DNA from: Azohydromonas caseinilytica
GTDB taxonomy: Bacteria > Pseudomonadota > Gammaproteobacteria > Burkholderiales > Burkholderiaceae_C
NCBI RefSeq assembly: GCF_012927045.1
Contig: NZ_JABBFW010000016.1
Span: 50,413-114,412, forward strand
Direction: 5' to 3'
Length of the DNA: 64,000 bases
Every line of letters starts with the position of its first letter. Within the stretch, counting starts at the first letter, position 1. A program made the translations under genes and the position numbers. The notes beneath the pieces were generated by a model. The model saw only the letters and a list, made by a program, of their open reading frames with translations, had not been told where the DNA came from and did no database searches. Positions 36,756 through 44,944 of the stretch are shown piece by piece.

Positions 36756-38621
36756 ATGTCCATGTCCTTGATGCCCGCCCTCCGCCCTTTCGCCCTGGCC
36801 TTCACCCTGGCGCTGGCCGCGCTCGTCAGCGGTTGCGCCCTGCTCAAGCCCGGAGGCGACCAGGAGCAGGCCGAGGCGCGCGGCGAGCCGCCGGCCGAGG
36901 GGCCGCCGCGCTATGACATCGAGGTCGAGGCGCCGGGGGGACTGCGCGCGCTGGTGGCCGACAACCTGGACCTGCAGCGCTTTCGCACCGTGCCGGCCGA
37001 GCAGGGCCTGACCGAGGCGGAACTGGAGCGGCTGGTCGCGGCGGCGCCGCAGCAGGCCAAGGCGCTGCTGCGCACCGAGGGCTACTTCAACGCCACGGTC
37101 GAGGCCTCGCTCACGCCGGCGCAAGGGGACCGCCTGCCGCGCGTCGTCATCCGCGTGGAGCCGGGGCCGCGCACGCTCATCGACAGCGTGGCGGTGGACG
37201 TCCACGGCGAGCTGCGCCGCCGCGCCGAAAGCGGCGACGCCCAGGCCGCGAAGCTGCGTGACCGGGTGCGCGAGCAATGGGCGCTCAAGCCCGGCGAGCC
37301 CTTCCGCCAGGACGACTGGACCGGCGCCAAGAACACCGCGCTGGCGCAGCTGCAGGCCAACGGCTACCCGGCCGCGGACTGGCGGGAGACGCAGGCGCGC
37401 GTGCGCCAGGCCGAGCAGCGCGCCTCGCTCGTCGCCCAGGCCGACAGCGGCCCGCTGTTCCGGCTGGGCGAGATCCGCATCGAGGGCGTGCAGCGCTACG
37501 GTGAGGAGAGCATCCGCAACCTGGCCGACTTCGCGCCCGGCACCCCATACAGCCAACAGCAATTGCTGGAGTACCAGGACCGGCTGCGCCTGAGCGGCCT
37601 GTACGAGGGCGCGGCCGTGACCATCGGCACCGACCCGGCGCAGGCCGAGGCCACGCCGGTGACGGTGCGCGTGCGCGAGCAGCGCCTGCAGAACGCCACG
37701 CTGGGCCTGGGCTACAGCAGCGACACCGGGCCGCGCTTCACACTGGAGCACATGCACCGCCAGCCCTTCGGGCTGCACTGGACCGCGCGCAACAACCTCG
37801 AGGTGGGCAACCAGCGCAAGCTCTGGGAGTTCGACCTGCGCTCCTACGCGCGCCCGCGCCTGTGGCACGACCTGGTGGCCGGCAACGTCGAGCGCTGGAC
37901 CGGCGAGGACGAGGACCGTACTTCCGCGCGGCTGCGCGTGGGCCGCACGCAGGACCGCAATCGGCTGGAGCGCACCTACTACGCCGAACTGCAGCACTCG
38001 CGCGTGGACTCGCCGCTGGGCCGGCGCGAGGCGCAGTCGCTCACCGGCAACGCCGACTGGACCTGGCGCCACGTGGACAGCCGGCTGCTGCCCACGCGCG
38101 GCCAGGCCGTGATCCTGCAGACCGCGCTGGGCTACGCCCGCGGCAACCAGGAGGACAGCGGCCCCTTCGGCCGCCTCTACACCCGCATGCTGTATTTCCG
38201 CCCCTTCGGCGATGGCTGGCAGTCCCGGCTGCGGCTGGACGTGGGGCAGGTGTTCGCGCGCGAGAGCGTGGGCGTGCCCGACCCGCTGCTGTTCCGCGCC
38301 GGCGGCGAGGAGTCGGTGCGCGGCTACGCCTACCGCAGCCTGGGGCCGGTGGTCAACGGCGTGGTCACCAGCGGGCGCTCGCTGCTGACGGCCAGCGCCG
38401 AGGTGGCGCACCCGATCACGCGGCGCTTCCCGGCGCTGTTGGGCGCCGTCTTCATCGACGCCGGCAACGCCGCCGAGCGCTTCTCCGAGCTGGACCCCGT
38501 CGTGGGCGTGGGCGTGGGCCTGCACTACCGCAGCCCGGTCGGCCCGCTGCGCGTGGACCTGGCCTACGGCGTGGAGGAGCAGCGCTTCAGGTTGCACGTG
38601 ACGGCGGGGGTAAGTTTTTGA
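36756..38621 (+). CDS. tamA: TamA-type outer-membrane translocation and assembly protein
   Basis: The 621-residue Omp85-superfamily protein has POTRA domains (about 45-290) and a 16-strand C-terminal barrel (about 300-621) with the [16 protein letters not shown] loop (VRGY, the lid-lock motif) and a final strand ending in Phe (HVTAGVSF). Together with TamB it inserts autotransporters and other outer-membrane proteins. The leader ends [15 protein letters not shown], which fits a lipobox (VSGC), unusual for TamA. ATG 36756 is used, though 36762 and 36771 are close alternatives. tamB follows after 225 bp. Confidence 0.92.
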   Translation: MSMSLMPALRPFALAFTLALAALVSGCALLKPGGDQEQAEARGEPPAEGPPRYDIEVEAPGGLRALVADNLDLQRFRTVPAEQGLTEAELERLVAAAPQQAKALLRTEGYFNATVEASLTPAQGDRLPRVVIRVEPGPRTLIDSVAVDVHGELRRRAESGDAQAAKLRDRVREQWALKPGEPFRQDDWTGAKNTALAQLQANGYPAADWRETQARVRQAEQRASLVAQADSGPLFRLGEIRIEGVQRYGEESIRNLADFAPGTPYSQQQLLEYQDRLRLSGLYEGAAVTIGTDPAQAEATPVTVRVREQRLQNATLGLGYSSDTGPRFTLEHMHRQPFGLHWTARNNLEVGNQRKLWEFDLRSYARPRLWHDLVAGNVERWTGEDEDRTSARLRVGRTQDRNRLERTYYAELQHSRVDSPLGRREAQSLTGNADWTWRHVDSRLLPTRGQAVILQTALGYARGNQEDSGPFGRLYTRMLYFRPFGDGWQSRLRLDVGQVFARESVGVPDPLLFRAGGEESVRGYAYRSLGPVVNGVVTSGRSLLTASAEVAHPITRRFPALLGAVFIDAGNAAERFSELDPVVGVGVGLHYRSPVGPLRVDLAYGVEEQRFRLHVTAGVSF

Positions 38622-38674
38622 CAGCGGAAGAAGCGCCGTCGTGCCCGCAACGGTGCAGAGCCCTCCAGGGGATG

Positions 38675-38746
38675 TTGTCGGATGTCGCCCGTGAGCTGCT
38701 TTGCTTTGATGGCTACCTCGTCATCCCCGCCTTCAGGCTCCGACAA
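38675..38746. repeat. Inverted repeat in the tamA-tamB space
   Basis: TTGTCGGA at 38675-38682 and TCCGACAA at 38739-38746 form an 8-bp inverted repeat 56 bp apart. A lone CGTCATCCCCGC, identical to one end of the MITE-like element at 27268-27419, lies between them at 38719-38730. It may be a decayed repeat element. Confidence 0.4.
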
Positions 38747-38846
38747 AACCCTTCCGTACCGGGCATCACAACCAACCGCCGGCTTGGCCAGAGCTCTCCC
38801 CTTGCCTGCCCGTCTCTCACCTATTCCATTGCCCTGAGCCCCAGAC

Positions 38847-41800
38847 ATGGCCACCCTGACCCCGCCCGCCCCCACCGACGCCGCGGCCCCGCCGCCACCA
38901 CCGCCCAAACGTCCGCGCCGCCTGCGCCGCGCGCTGCTGGCGGTCGCGCTGCTGCTGCTCGCGCTGGTCTTGGCCGTGGCGGGCTTCGCGTGGTGGGTGC
39001 TGCGCAGCGAGCAGGGCACGGTCTGGGCACTGCAGCGGCTGCCGGGCGTGACGGTCACGAACCCGCGCGGCACGCTGCTGGGCGACTTCGGCGCCGAAGC
39101 GCTGAGCGTGCGCTGGGGCCAGGGCGGCGAGATCCGCCTCGTGGACGTGGCCTGGACCGACCTGCGCGTCAGCCGCCTGCGCCTTTGGGGCCAGTACGCG
39201 CAGGTGGGCTTCGACACGCTCACGGCGCGCCAGGCCTTCCTGACGCTGCCGGCACCGCAGGAGCCGCCGCCGCCGAAGTCGCCCCCGCCGCAGCAGTTGA
39301 GGCTGCCGGTGGCGCTGGACATCGGCGCGCTGCGCATCGGCGAGTTCCATGCAGCCGCGCTGGCCGGCGAGCCCTTGCGGCAGATCCAGGCCGCGCTGCA
39401 CGTGGGCGAATCGCTCGGACAGCAGCACCGCATCGAGGACTTCTCGCTGCGCCGCGGGCCGCTGCAAGTCAGCGGCCGGGCCCAGGTCGGCGCCGACGCG
39501 CCGATGCCGGTGCGGGCCGACCTGACGCTGGCGCAGCCCGCCACCGGCAACCTGCCGCCCTGGGGCGCGGCGCTGCAGCTGCGCGGACCGCTGGCGCAGC
39601 TCGGACTGGAAGCCGCCCTGCACGCCCGCACCGAGCCGGCGCAGACGCTCAGCGCCTCCGCCACGCTCACGCCCTTCGCCGCCTTCCCGCTGGCACGGCT
39701 GCAGGCGCGCGTGCAGGGGCTGGACCTGTCGGTGCTGGCGGCCGGGGCGCCACGCACCGCGCTCAACGGCCGGGCCGACATCGAGCCCGGCGCACAGGAC
39801 CGGCTGCAGTTACGGCTGGCGCTGGACAACGCCCGGTCCGGCCCCTGGAACGCCGGCCAGGTGCCGGTGCGCGACATCCGGCTCAGCGCCCTGGTGGACC
39901 CGGCCAACCCGAGCCGGCTGCAGCTCGACGATCTGCAGGCCCTGCTGGGCAGCGCCCAGGCGCCGGCCGGCCGCCTCAGCGCCCAGGGCCGCGCCGAGGG
40001 CGACGGCTGGAGCGTGCGGGCCACGCTCGCCGAGCTGCGCCCGGCCCGGCTCGACGCGCGCGCCCCGGAGCTGACGCTGGCCGGCCAGCTCGATGCCACC
40101 GGCCGCGGCTTCCTGCCCGCCGCCGCTGCGCCGGCGGCCGGCGCCTCACCGGCTTCCGCGGCCTCGGCACCCGGCAGCACAGCGACGGCAGTCCCCCCGC
40201 GCCGCATCGACCTCACAGGGGAGCTGGGCGGCGCCATCGTCGCCCCGGGCGGCAGCCAGCCCTTGAAGCTGCAGCTCGACGCCGGCTGGCAGGCGCAGGC
40301 CGCGGCCACGCTGCTGGAGCTGCGCCGGCTGGAGGCCAGCGCCGGCGCCGCGCGCGTGTCGGCCCAGGGCCGGCTGCGCCAGGACGCCACCGGCGCGCCC
40401 TGGCAGCTCGAAACCAAGGCCAGCATGGACGAGCTGGACCTGCGCCCCTGGTGGCCGGTGGCCGGCGCGCCGCTGCGCCGCCTGCCCAGCCGGCTCGCGG
40501 CCCGCGCCGAGGCCGCCCTGACGCTGCCCGGCGCCGGTCCGGCCGGGGACCTGCTGGCCTGGCTGGCCACGCTGCAGGGCCAGGCCCGCGTCAGCGTGCC
40601 GCTCAGCCTGCTGGCCGAGGTGCCGCTGCAGGGCGAGACCACGCTGCGCGGCACCAACGCCGGGCTGCAGGTGGCGCTCAATACCGAAGTCGCCGGCAAC
40701 ACGGCCCGCGCCGAGGGCCTGCTGGCGCGCAATCCGGGCGCGGACCGCTGGCAGGCCAAGGTGGACGCGCCGGCCCTACAGCGCCTGGCGCCGCTGGCGG
40801 CCTTGCTGCCGAGCGAGCCAGCCGCGTCCGCGCCCCGCACGGCGGCGGCCTCGCGCAGCGCGCGGCCCAACGGCGCCGTCACCGCGGCCGCCCCGGCCCG
40901 CGGCCCGGCCCTGGCCGGCGCGCTGCAGGCCGAGCTCGGCCTGGACGGCCGCTGGCCGGCGCTGCGCACCCAGGGCCAGGCCAGCGCCACCGGCCTGGCC
41001 TGGCCGGGCGGGCGCCTGCGCAGCGGCGAGGCGCGCTGGCGCCTGGCGACGGTGGGCGACGCGCCGCTGGAGCTGAACCTGGCGCTGGCCGACCTGGGGC
41101 TGGTGAGCCCGGAACAACTGCAGCGCATCCCGGCGCTGAACCTGCGCCTGGACGGCAGCACCCGTGCGCACCGGCTGGCGCTGCAGGCCGACATCGCGGC
41201 CAAGCCGCCGGAGTGGACCGACCTGCTGCAGCCCCCGCCGCCGGACATGCCCGGCGGCGCGCGCACGCAGCTGCAGCTCGAAGCCCAGGGCGCCCTGCTG
41301 CAAGCTGGCAGCGGCACGCTGCCCGCGACGCTGGCGGGCTGGCAGGGCCGGCTGCAGCGGCTGGAGGCCCGGCGCGGCGGTGGCGGCGACGCCTTGCTGC
41401 AAACCGGCGACGTGGGCCTGGAATTCCGCCTGGCGCAGGGCAGCCAGCCGGCGCGCTTCGCCATGCAGCCCGGCCGGGCCCGGGTGCTGGGCGCAGGCCT
41501 GAGCTGGGAGCAGGTCCGCTGGCAGGCCGGCGTGGGCGGCGCGCCGGCGCTGATCGACGCCGCGCTGGCGCTGGAGCCGCTGACGGTGGCGCCGCTGCTG
41601 GCGCGGCTGCAGCCGGACATGGGCTGGCAGGGCGACCTGCAGATCCAGGGCCGGGCCGTGCTGCGTACCGTGCCGGTGCTCAATGCCGACGTGCTCATCG
41701 AGCGCCGCGGCGGCGACCTCAGCCTGGCCGCGGGCGGCGCGCGCCGGCCCATGGGCCTGAGCGCGCTGCAGCTGTCGGTGCGGGGCAACGGCAACACCTG

Positions 41801-43184
41801 GAACGCCGCCGCCGGCGTGGCCGGGCAACAGATCGGCGTGCTCTCCGCCGGTGCCACAGCCACCACCGCGCCGGGCGAGGTCTGGCCCGGCGCGCAGACG
41901 CCGCTGCAGGGCAACCTGCAGCTGCGCGTGGCCGACCTGGGCGTGTGGGACCCCTGGCTGCCGGTGGGCTGGCGCCTGGGCGGCACGGTGGAGGCGCGGG
42001 CGCGCGTCACCGGCCGCGTCGGCGCGCCCGAGGTGGCCGGCGTGCTCAGCGGCGACCAGCTGGCGGTGAGCAACTTCGTCGAGGGCGTGCGCATCCGCGA
42101 CGGCGTGCTGCGCGTGGCGCTGGAGGGCGAGCAGGTGCGCATCCAGCAGGCGGTGCTGCATGCCGGCCCGGGCACGGCACGGCTGGAGGGCGGCCTGCGC
42201 CTGGGCGCCGAGCCGGACGTGAACGTGGCGCTGGTGGCGGACCGCTTCCAGGCGCTGGGCCGGGTGGACCGGCGCATCGAGCTCAGCGGCCGGGCCCAGG
42301 CCCGGCTGCAGGGCCGCGCGCTGGCGCTGCAGGGCGGCTTCAAGGTGGACGAGGGCCTGATCGACCTCGGCCAGAGCTCCGCCCCGGCGCTGTCCGAGGA
42401 CGTGGTCATCGTGGACGACCCCGAGGCCGTGCGCACCGCCGCCAAGGGCAGCGGCCAGCCGCAGTCGCCGATGAAGATGAACCTGGACCTGCGCGTGGAC
42501 CTGGGCTCCAACCTGCGCGTGCGCGGCAAGGGCATCAACACGCTGCTGGCCGGCGAGCTGCGCGTGACGGCGCCGCGCGACCAGATCGCGGTGGTGGGCA
42601 CGGTGAGCACGGTGAAGGGCGTGTTCGATGCCTACGGCGCCAAGCTCGACATCACGCGCGGCCTGATCACCTTCAGCGGCCCGGTGGCGAACCCGGCGCT
42701 GGACATCGAGGCGCTGCGCACCGACCTGGAGGAGGTGAAGGTGGGCGTGGGCGTCACCGGCACGGCGCAGAACCCGCGCGTCGCGCTGGTGTCCACGCCG
42801 GAGCTGTCGGACATCGACAAGCTGTCGTGGCTGACGCTGGGCAAGGCCTCCACCGACCTGGCCGGCGACCAGACCGCGCTGCTGCAGCGTGCCGCGCTGG
42901 CGCTGCTGGCGGGCAACAAGGGCAGCGGCGGCCCCGGGCTGGCGCAGCGCCTGGGGCTGGACGCGCTGTCCTTCTCGCGCGGTGCCTCGGGGGGCCTCTC
43001 GGACGCGGTGGTGGGCTTCGGCAAGCAGCTCTCGGAGCGCTTCTACGTCGGCTACCGCCAGAGCCTGGACGCCACCGGCGGCGGCTTCGACCTGGTCTAC
43101 AAGATCGCCCAGCGTTTCACGCTGCGGCTGCTCACCGGCGAAACCACCGGCGTGGACCTGGTGTGGACCTGGCGCTGGGATTGA
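38847..43184 (+). CDS. tamB: TamB-type translocation/assembly module protein
   Basis: The 1445-residue protein has a short cytosolic N-terminus, one TM anchor (about 32-56: LLAVALLLLALVLAVAGFAW) and a very long periplasmic beta-helix-like region of AsmA/DUF490 type. The C-terminal DUF490 block shows VVGTVSTVKGVFDAYG, LDITRGLITFSGP, VALVSTPELSDIDKLSWLTLG and the closing FTLRLLTGETTGVDLVW, highly typical for TamB. It bridges inner and outer membrane and works with TamA, or acts in lipid transport as proposed for AsmA-like proteins. Several Ala/Pro-rich linkers occur (about 425-455). Confidence 0.93.
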   Translation: MATLTPPAPTDAAAPPPPPPKRPRRLRRALLAVALLLLALVLAVAGFAWWVLRSEQGTVWALQRLPGVTVTNPRGTLLGDFGAEALSVRWGQGGEIRLVDVAWTDLRVSRLRLWGQYAQVGFDTLTARQAFLTLPAPQEPPPPKSPPPQQLRLPVALDIGALRIGEFHAAALAGEPLRQIQAALHVGESLGQQHRIEDFSLRRGPLQVSGRAQVGADAPMPVRADLTLAQPATGNLPPWGAALQLRGPLAQLGLEAALHARTEPAQTLSASATLTPFAAFPLARLQARVQGLDLSVLAAGAPRTALNGRADIEPGAQDRLQLRLALDNARSGPWNAGQVPVRDIRLSALVDPANPSRLQLDDLQALLGSAQAPAGRLSAQGRAEGDGWSVRATLAELRPARLDARAPELTLAGQLDATGRGFLPAAAAPAAGASPASAASAPGSTATAVPPRRIDLTGELGGAIVAPGGSQPLKLQLDAGWQAQAAATLLELRRLEASAGAARVSAQGRLRQDATGAPWQLETKASMDELDLRPWWPVAGAPLRRLPSRLAARAEAALTLPGAGPAGDLLAWLATLQGQARVSVPLSLLAEVPLQGETTLRGTNAGLQVALNTEVAGNTARAEGLLARNPGADRWQAKVDAPALQRLAPLAALLPSEPAASAPRTAAASRSARPNGAVTAAAPARGPALAGALQAELGLDGRWPALRTQGQASATGLAWPGGRLRSGEARWRLATVGDAPLELNLALADLGLVSPEQLQRIPALNLRLDGSTRAHRLALQADIAAKPPEWTDLLQPPPPDMPGGARTQLQLEAQGALLQAGSGTLPATLAGWQGRLQRLEARRGGGGDALLQTGDVGLEFRLAQGSQPARFAMQPGRARVLGAGLSWEQVRWQAGVGGAPALIDAALALEPLTVAPLLARLQPDMGWQGDLQIQGRAVLRTVPVLNADVLIERRGGDLSLAAGGARRPMGLSALQLSVRGNGNTWNAAAGVAGQQIGVLSAGATATTAPGEVWPGAQTPLQGNLQLRVADLGVWDPWLPVGWRLGGTVEARARVTGRVGAPEVAGVLSGDQLAVSNFVEGVRIRDGVLRVALEGEQVRIQQAVLHAGPGTARLEGGLRLGAEPDVNVALVADRFQALGRVDRRIELSGRAQARLQGRALALQGGFKVDEGLIDLGQSSAPALSEDVVIVDDPEAVRTAAKGSGQPQSPMKMNLDLRVDLGSNLRVRGKGINTLLAGELRVTAPRDQIAVVGTVSTVKGVFDAYGAKLDITRGLITFSGPVANPALDIEALRTDLEEVKVGVGVTGTAQNPRVALVSTPELSDIDKLSWLTLGKASTDLAGDQTALLQRAALALLAGNKGSGGPGLAQRLGLDALSFSRGASGGLSDAVVGFGKQLSERFYVGYRQSLDATGGGFDLVYKIAQRFTLRLLTGETTGVDLVWTWRWD

Positions 43185-43882
43185 GCGGCTGGGGCGGACA
43201 GTGAGCCGGGGGACGCCGACGCCGGCCCACGCGCCACGCCAACCCAGACCGGCTCGCAGGCGCTCCATGAACGGCGACCCGGTACCCGCCCTTCGACGGA
43301 GCCCGTCCTGAGCTCGTCGAAGGGCTCAAATGAGCGCGCAGGGCTTTTCGGCGAATCACCGCGCCCCGGATGGAAATAGCCGCACAAATGGTGCGGGCCG
43401 TGCAATTCAGTCCCGGTGACCCGCGCCCACCCGCGCAACAGATCGCGAAAGTGGCGTCTGTTTTCAAATTCAAACTTTGGTCACTTGAACTCGCGACCAA
43501 CCCGCCTAATTTTTTTGCAGGTACACGCGCAGCCATAACCGGCGCCAATCGGGCGCTGTATTTCGGCAAGGCATCAAGTATTCATTCATCGAAGAGTGCA
43601 TAAAGTGCTTTGAAGAAGACGCGTCTTCACAAGCACATCACGGCACACCGCATGACCAGCGGCATACGCCCGCGCACAAGCGCAGGGCGGGTGCGGCGTC
43701 GCCATGAGGCGGCGACAGGTTTTGCTTCGCGTTGGAAGGAAGCGTTTTCAGGAAACTGAAAGGAGGTGATGCCCGCTTCACATTGAAGCCATCGATCAAT
43801 TTTGCGTCGATTTCCTTTGGCCTGTGCCGCGCCTGTCAATTGGAATGGGCGCGCCATTATTTTCCACGGCTGGAGAGAAGCC
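43185..43882. other. Intergenic region, about 700 bp, with a GC-to-AT shift
   Basis: No gene is supported. It contains the hairpin repeat at 43289-43324. From about 43440 onward the sequence is markedly more AT-rich (for example the T7 run at 43510-43516 and TTCATTCATC near 43580), marking the edge of an accessory segment. A short open frame at 43370-43603 has no ribosome binding site or recognisable sequence. Confidence 0.5.
43289..43324. repeat. Hairpin repeat with 10-bp arms
   Basis: CCCTTCGACG (43289-43298) and CGTCGAAGGG (43315-43324) form a perfect inverted repeat around a 16-nt loop containing CCGTCCTGAGCT. Dispersed extragenic repeats of this general type (CCCTTCGAC...GTCGAAGGG) are widespread in proteobacteria. 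It lies just downstream of tamB. Confidence 0.65.
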
Positions 43883-44341
43883 ATGAAGATACCTCTGCGA
43901 ATTTGTGCGACATGTGCGCTGGCCATGACCGCGGCAGCCTGGGTTTCGCCCGCGGCCGCGGACCCGGGGCGCGGGAGCTCCACGATGTGCTACGTCTGGG
44001 CGCACAACCCGACGGCCGCCGTCAACGTGCCCTACACGCCCAGCGGCACCTATTCCTACAACGCCGTTGGCAGAGCCGCCGCCAACCGGGTTACCAGAAC
44101 TGGAGTCGGCAGTTATGTGGTGACCTGCAGGGGGGTGGGCGGCGGTGCCCTGTTTGCCGGTAGCGGCAGTTGGGGAGCGGGAGGTCACGTGCAGGTGACG
44201 GCTTACGGCACCGAGGACGCCGACTATTGCAAGGTGGGCAGTTGGGGAACCGGCGGGGCTGATTTCACGGCCAGCGTGAGGTGCTACAACAGTGCCGGCA
44301 TTCCTTCGGACCATCGATTTACCCTGATGTTCAGTTGGTAA
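43883..44341 (+). CDS. Small secreted beta-rich protein
   Basis: The 152-residue protein has a signal peptide (about 1-26, ending PAAADP). The mature domain has the pattern WAHNPTAAVNVPYTPSGTYSYN, GVGSYVVTCRGVGG, GGHVQVTAYGTEDADYCKVGSW and VRCYNSAGIPSDHRFTLMF in order. I recognise this as a domain seen in uncharacterised secreted proteins of actinobacteria and myxobacteria, where the closing segment reads like DSRFTVLF. Three to four Cys may pair. A strong GGAGAGAAG precedes ATG 43883. Function unknown; its rarity in this group would fit transfer. Confidence 0.7.
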   Translation: MKIPLRICATCALAMTAAAWVSPAAADPGRGSSTMCYVWAHNPTAAVNVPYTPSGTYSYNAVGRAAANRVTRTGVGSYVVTCRGVGGGALFAGSGSWGAGGHVQVTAYGTEDADYCKVGSWGTGGADFTASVRCYNSAGIPSDHRFTLMFSW

Positions 44342-44513
44342 TAGTGCGGTTTTTCCAGCGCCAGCCCACCAACCCCAGCCCGGCCAGCAACAACGCCCAG
44401 TTGGCGGGCTTGGGCACGGGGCTGGCCGAAAACCATTTGAGATCGCCATGGCGTCTTGCCGTGTGAGTGAGGATCTGGTCGTGGTCGTCGATATCGACCG
44501 CGGCGCTCAGGGC
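44331..44513 (-). pseudogene. Remnant of a PEP-CTERM protein (C-terminal tail only)
   Basis: On the minus strand an open stretch of 60 codons ends ASPVPKPANWALLLAGLG, then LVGWRWKNRTITN and a stop. This is an almost perfect PEP-CTERM sorting tail (the usual VPEPANWALLLAGLGLVGWRWRRR type) with PEP changed to PKP. The frame is closed by TAA at 44514-44516 and has no start codon, so the secreted domain is lost. It overlaps the 3' end of the plus-strand secreted-protein gene by 11 nt. Identification is by reading the sequence. Confidence 0.7.
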
Positions 44514-44749
44514 TTATTGCGACTTGGTATGCCAGCCGGAAATCAAGAGTTGGAACCATTGTTTCACCCGCCACACGCCAAGTGAAAATGGAGGTTCAAA
44601 GCTGAAATTGAGCCAGGCGGGGTCCCATCTACCGCGTGCACTGCGCCCCTTGCGAGGAATCCAGTTGCGGCAAACCATTTTTCCGGATTCCGGAGGGGCC
44701 TCGGCGGGCCGGGGGCCGCCCAGAGGCATGGCGCTTGCCGTAACCGGCC
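44514..44749. other. Rest of the 408-bp space between the secreted-protein gene and the DUF3606 gene
   Basis: Apart from the PEP-CTERM remnant at 44331-44513, no feature is supported. Minus-strand open frames here show no recognisable domain. Composition is intermediate between the core genome and the AT-enriched accessory DNA. Confidence 0.4.
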
Positions 44750-44944
44750 ATGGACGCCCAATCAACCCCCACGCCGCCCGGCGGCACCATCGACCTGAAC
44801 GACGACGCGGCCGTGGGCCGCTGGATCGACTACTTCGGGATCACGCGCACGCAGCTGGAAGAAGCCGTGAAATCGGCCGGCACGGACCCGCAGGCGGTGC
44901 AGCAACACCTGCTGAACCAGGGCGCCAGCTCCGGCGCCAGTTGA
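44750..44944 (+). CDS. DUF3606 domain-containing small protein
   Basis: The 64-residue protein contains the DUF3606 pattern: IDLNDDAAVGRWIDYFGITR, then TQLEEAVKSAGTDPQAVQQHL. The family is small, helical, widespread in Burkholderiales and Rhizobiales, and has no assigned function. Its stop TGA overlaps the proposed TTG start of the next gene by 3 nt (TTGA), indicating translational coupling with an osmoprotectant-type transporter gene. The ribosome binding site before ATG 44750 is weak. Confidence 0.75.
   Translation: MDAQSTPTPPGGTIDLNDDAAVGRWIDYFGITRTQLEEAVKSAGTDPQAVQQHLLNQGASSGAS

Noticed and set aside
37862..43204. A 1780-codon open frame on the plus strand overlapping tamA and tamB
   Set aside because: It is a shifted frame of the tamA-tamB genes with low-complexity Ala/Arg/Gly sequence; the tamB frame (38847-43184) has the clear TM anchor and DUF490 motifs.
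43370..43603. A 77-codon plus-strand frame in the 700-bp gap after tamB
   Set aside because: No ribosome binding site and no family; composition resembles non-coding transition DNA.
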